A stretch of 64,000 nt of DNA from Actinomadura sp. K4S16 (GTDB taxonomy: Bacteria > Actinomycetota > Actinomycetes > Streptosporangiales > Streptosporangiaceae), in NCBI RefSeq assembly GCF_008327685.1, contig NZ_BDDE01000015.1, forward strand, positions 1-64,000, written 5' to 3'. Position 1 is the stretch's first letter. The number at the start of each line of letters is the position of its first letter. The position numbers were made by a program, and so were the translations under genes. The notes beneath the pieces are model-generated. The model did not search any database. It had not been told where the DNA came from and was given only the letters and a program-made list of their open reading frames with translations. Of this stretch, positions 61,109-64,000 are shown piece by piece.

Positions 61109-62779
61109 GTGGACGACTGGCAGTGGCGCGCCTGGGTCGGCCCCCCGTCCGGCGGCAAGCTGGGCGCGGCGTTCCTCGTCACCTCGACCCGGCTGCTGAC
61201 CTGCGCCCACACCGTCCACGGCCTGGAGGAGGCCCGCGTCGGATTCCCCGGCCTGCTGGAGGACCTGCCCGCCGAGGTCGTGCGGCGCGGCGACTGGCGC
61301 CGGGCGGGCGACCCCGGCGACGTCGCCGTCCTCGAACTGCGCGAGCCCGTCGCGCTGACCCCGGCGACGCTGGCCGCCCCGGACGCCCTGCACGACACGG
61401 GCCTCGGCGGCCGGACGTTCGGGGTGTGCGGCTTCCCGCGCCGCCGCGACCAGAACGAGCGCCACGCGTCCGTGACCACGTTCCCGCATCGCGGGATGCG
61501 GCGCGAGTGGTGGGAGCTGAAGACCGGGCCGGGCGACTGGCTGGAGGAGGGCTACAGCGGGTCCGCCGTGTACGACCCCGTGTCGGGCGAGGTCATCGGC
61601 ATGGTGACGAACGCCGAACTGCGGGACGGCGACCGGGCCGACCTCGGCTGGATGCTGCCCGTCTCGCACATCCGTACCTACTGGGAAGAGCTGGACGACC
61701 TGCTGCCGCTGCGGTGGCTCACCCCCGACGCCCGCCGCGAGCTGCGGGAACTCCTGGACGGCGTGCGCTACACCGACCCGCTCGCCGCCGACCTCGAAAG
61801 GATCACCGGTCGGCGGGCGCTCGGCGGCTTCCGGTCGGCGTGGGGCTCGGTGCGCTACGTGGCCGAGGGCTGGGCGGAGGACCGGCTCGTCCGGTACGTC
61901 GCGTCGCTCGGACCGCACCTGCCCGAGTCCGCCCGGCAGCGGCTCGCCGCGTGGTCCGCGCGGCACCTGCCCGGCGCCGCGCCCGCCGCGCCCCGCTCGG
62001 GCCCCGCGTCGGTGATCGTCCGGCTGGAGCGGGCCACCTTCGACAACGCCTTCGACGTGACCGTGCACACCTGGATCGACGGCGCCGAGGGGCCGGGACG
62101 GCCGACCGAGCGCGTGCCGGAGAAGCGGGTGCGGCCGGTGGTGGAGGCGGGGGTGGCAGCGCTCGCGCCCGCGCTGTTCGGCCGCGAGTGGATGATCGAG
62201 TTCGCGGTGCCGGAGGGCTGGCTCGGCAAGCCGTTCGAGCAGTGGTACGTCGACCCGCGCAACAGGATCCCCATGCGGGTGTACCCGGTGGTGGTGCGGG
62301 ACGTGGAGCGGCTCCAGCCCGGGTCGTTCCGCCGCGACCAGGCGCACCACCGCTGGCGGCTGCTGAACCAGCGCGGCCGCAGCGATCCGCGCCCGATCGC
62401 GTGCGACGCGCCGCGCAAGGGCAGCGACTTCCAGAACTGGCTGGAGGCGAACATCGACTTCTGCGTCCTCGTGTACGGGTCGCGCCCGGTGAAGGGCTGG
62501 CTGACGGCCGCGCTGAACAACGGCATCCCCGTCATGCTGTGGACGCGCACCCGGTGCGACGCGCCGACCCATGAGGACTGCCCGGGCCACCGCGTCCTCG
62601 ACGAACTGACCACGGCGGTCGGCGAGAAGCATCCGGGCGACCTGCCGCAACTGGCCCTCGCGCTGCGCAAGGCCGCGCTCGTCGCCCCCAAGGGCATCCC
62701 GCACTGCGGGCGCGACCTGACACTGCTGTGGGACGATCCGTCCCGGCTTCCCGACCCCCCGCTCGCGATGGAGGTATAG
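61109..62779 (+). CDS. trypsin-like peptidase with VMAP-C domain
   Basis: A 556-aa protein. The N-terminal peptidase (1-190) has the triad His34 (TCAHTVHG), Asp71 (GDPGDVAVLEL) and Ser150 (EGYSGSAVYD). A helical segment (about 200-290) fits an effector-associated domain. The C-terminal half resembles the vWA-MoxR-associated VMAP-C domain, with VIVRLERATFDNAFDVTVHT and VVRDVERLQPGSFRRDQAHH. It is the likely effector of the locus: the protease is thought to be held inactive until triggered. The Trypco1, AAA+ and SAV_2336 neighbours match published conflict-system composition. Confidence 0.85.
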   Translation: MDDWQWRAWVGPPSGGKLGAAFLVTSTRLLTCAHTVHGLEEARVGFPGLLEDLPAEVVRRGDWRRAGDPGDVAVLELREPVALTPATLAAPDALHDTGLGGRTFGVCGFPRRRDQNERHASVTTFPHRGMRREWWELKTGPGDWLEEGYSGSAVYDPVSGEVIGMVTNAELRDGDRADLGWMLPVSHIRTYWEELDDLLPLRWLTPDARRELRELLDGVRYTDPLAADLERITGRRALGGFRSAWGSVRYVAEGWAEDRLVRYVASLGPHLPESARQRLAAWSARHLPGAAPAAPRSGPASVIVRLERATFDNAFDVTVHTWIDGAEGPGRPTERVPEKRVRPVVEAGVAALAPALFGREWMIEFAVPEGWLGKPFEQWYVDPRNRIPMRVYPVVVRDVERLQPGSFRRDQAHHRWRLLNQRGRSDPRPIACDAPRKGSDFQNWLEANIDFCVLVYGSRPVKGWLTAALNNGIPVMLWTRTRCDAPTHEDCPGHRVLDELTTAVGEKHPGDLPQLALALRKAALVAPKGIPHCGRDLTLLWDDPSRLPDPPLAMEV

Positions 62780-63771
<992 letters not shown>

Positions 63772-63787
63772 CCGGGACCGGTAGCCG

Positions 63788-64000
63788 ATGACGATCAACC
63801 GGCTCCGCGACGTCCTGTCGGCGATCGGGCCGCCGCCGGACGCCCGCGAACTGAGCGAGATGCTGTGGCTCGCCTGCCACATCTCCCCCACCGAGGAGCA
63901 AGGCCCTGCCGTCTCTCCGGCCACCCCGCCGGTCGCGGACGGGCCCGTGGACGCCCCCTCTCCGCCCAAGCCGCCCGAGCCCGCGCCGCCTCGCCCGTCC
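63788..64000 (+). CDS. SAV_2336 family protein, N-terminal part
   Basis: Begins ATG at 63788, MTINRLRDVLSAIGPPPDAR then ELSEMLWLACHI, the SAV_2336 N-terminal pattern, followed by a Pro-rich linker. It runs off the right edge of the window. In conflict loci such proteins follow the MoxR gene and may link sensing to the effector. Confidence 0.75.
   Translation, partial: MTINRLRDVLSAIGPPPDARELSEMLWLACHISPTEEQGPAVSPATPPVADGPVDAPSPPKPPEPAPPRPS

Overview
The window is GC-rich (roughly 70 percent) with strong G/C bias at third codon positions. It carries GTG starts, many 5'-TANNNT-like -10 boxes placed 4-8 nt before a start codon (leaderless messages), tandem XRE/DUF397/ATPase genes, a 7Fe ferredoxin-dapC pair and a SAV_2336-type conflict locus. 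This points to an actinomycete of the Streptosporangiales type, with Actinomadura or another Thermomonosporaceae the best guess. No rRNA, tRNA or CRISPR array was seen.

Left part (1-16 kb) is accessory in character. It holds the end of an IS110 transposase, a two-gene module of a membrane-anchored receiver-domain protein and an R-S-ExE ADP-ribosyltransferase, a WD40-like protein and a decayed duplicate of part of it, an ECF sigma/SRPBCC pair, and an alpha/beta hydrolase. Then come four tandem paralogues that each encode a YVTN beta-propeller plus two Ig-like domains, each with the same upstream element. A VOC protein and an IS1380-type transposase broken by a stop codon close this part.

Middle part (16-40 kb) is mostly chromosomal housekeeping. 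It has a PPP phosphatase, and an RsgA-like GTPase behind a 23-codon leader ORF with a possible hairpin over its ribosome-binding site. A two-component system lies convergent with an ABC/FtsX exporter. An acyl-CoA dehydrogenase faces a MerR regulator. A five-gene speE cluster (DUF4178, DUF2617, DUF4247, DUF350, aminopropyltransferase), dapC-fdxA, a polysaccharide deacetylase, a crotonase, a methyltransferase and a catalytically stripped CysRS-like protein follow. A large protein ending in a TNT-type NAD glycohydrolase domain, a membrane-anchored alpha/beta hydrolase and a quinone oxidoreductase complete it.

Right part (40-64 kb) is again accessory. A secreted Gly-rich protein gene has its 3' end duplicated about 2.9 kb away, and the two copies bracket a caspase-EACC1 module and a DUF1877 gene. 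Next are an ATPase/XRE/DUF397 cluster, HxlR with a divergent NmrA-like reductase, a 1,373-aa protein of unknown role, a TAT-exported serine hydrolase and an orphan histidine kinase. A tetR/vat pair that has lost its shared 5' region, a GT-C-like membrane protein, IclR and YjbR genes follow. The window ends inside a ternary conflict system: Trypco1, trypsin-VMAP-C, MoxR AAA+ and SAV_2336.

The most notable theme is the number of self- or invader-directed effectors in 64 kb: an ADP-ribosyltransferase, a TNT domain, a caspase and a trypsin-VMAP protein, each beside small partner or regulator proteins.
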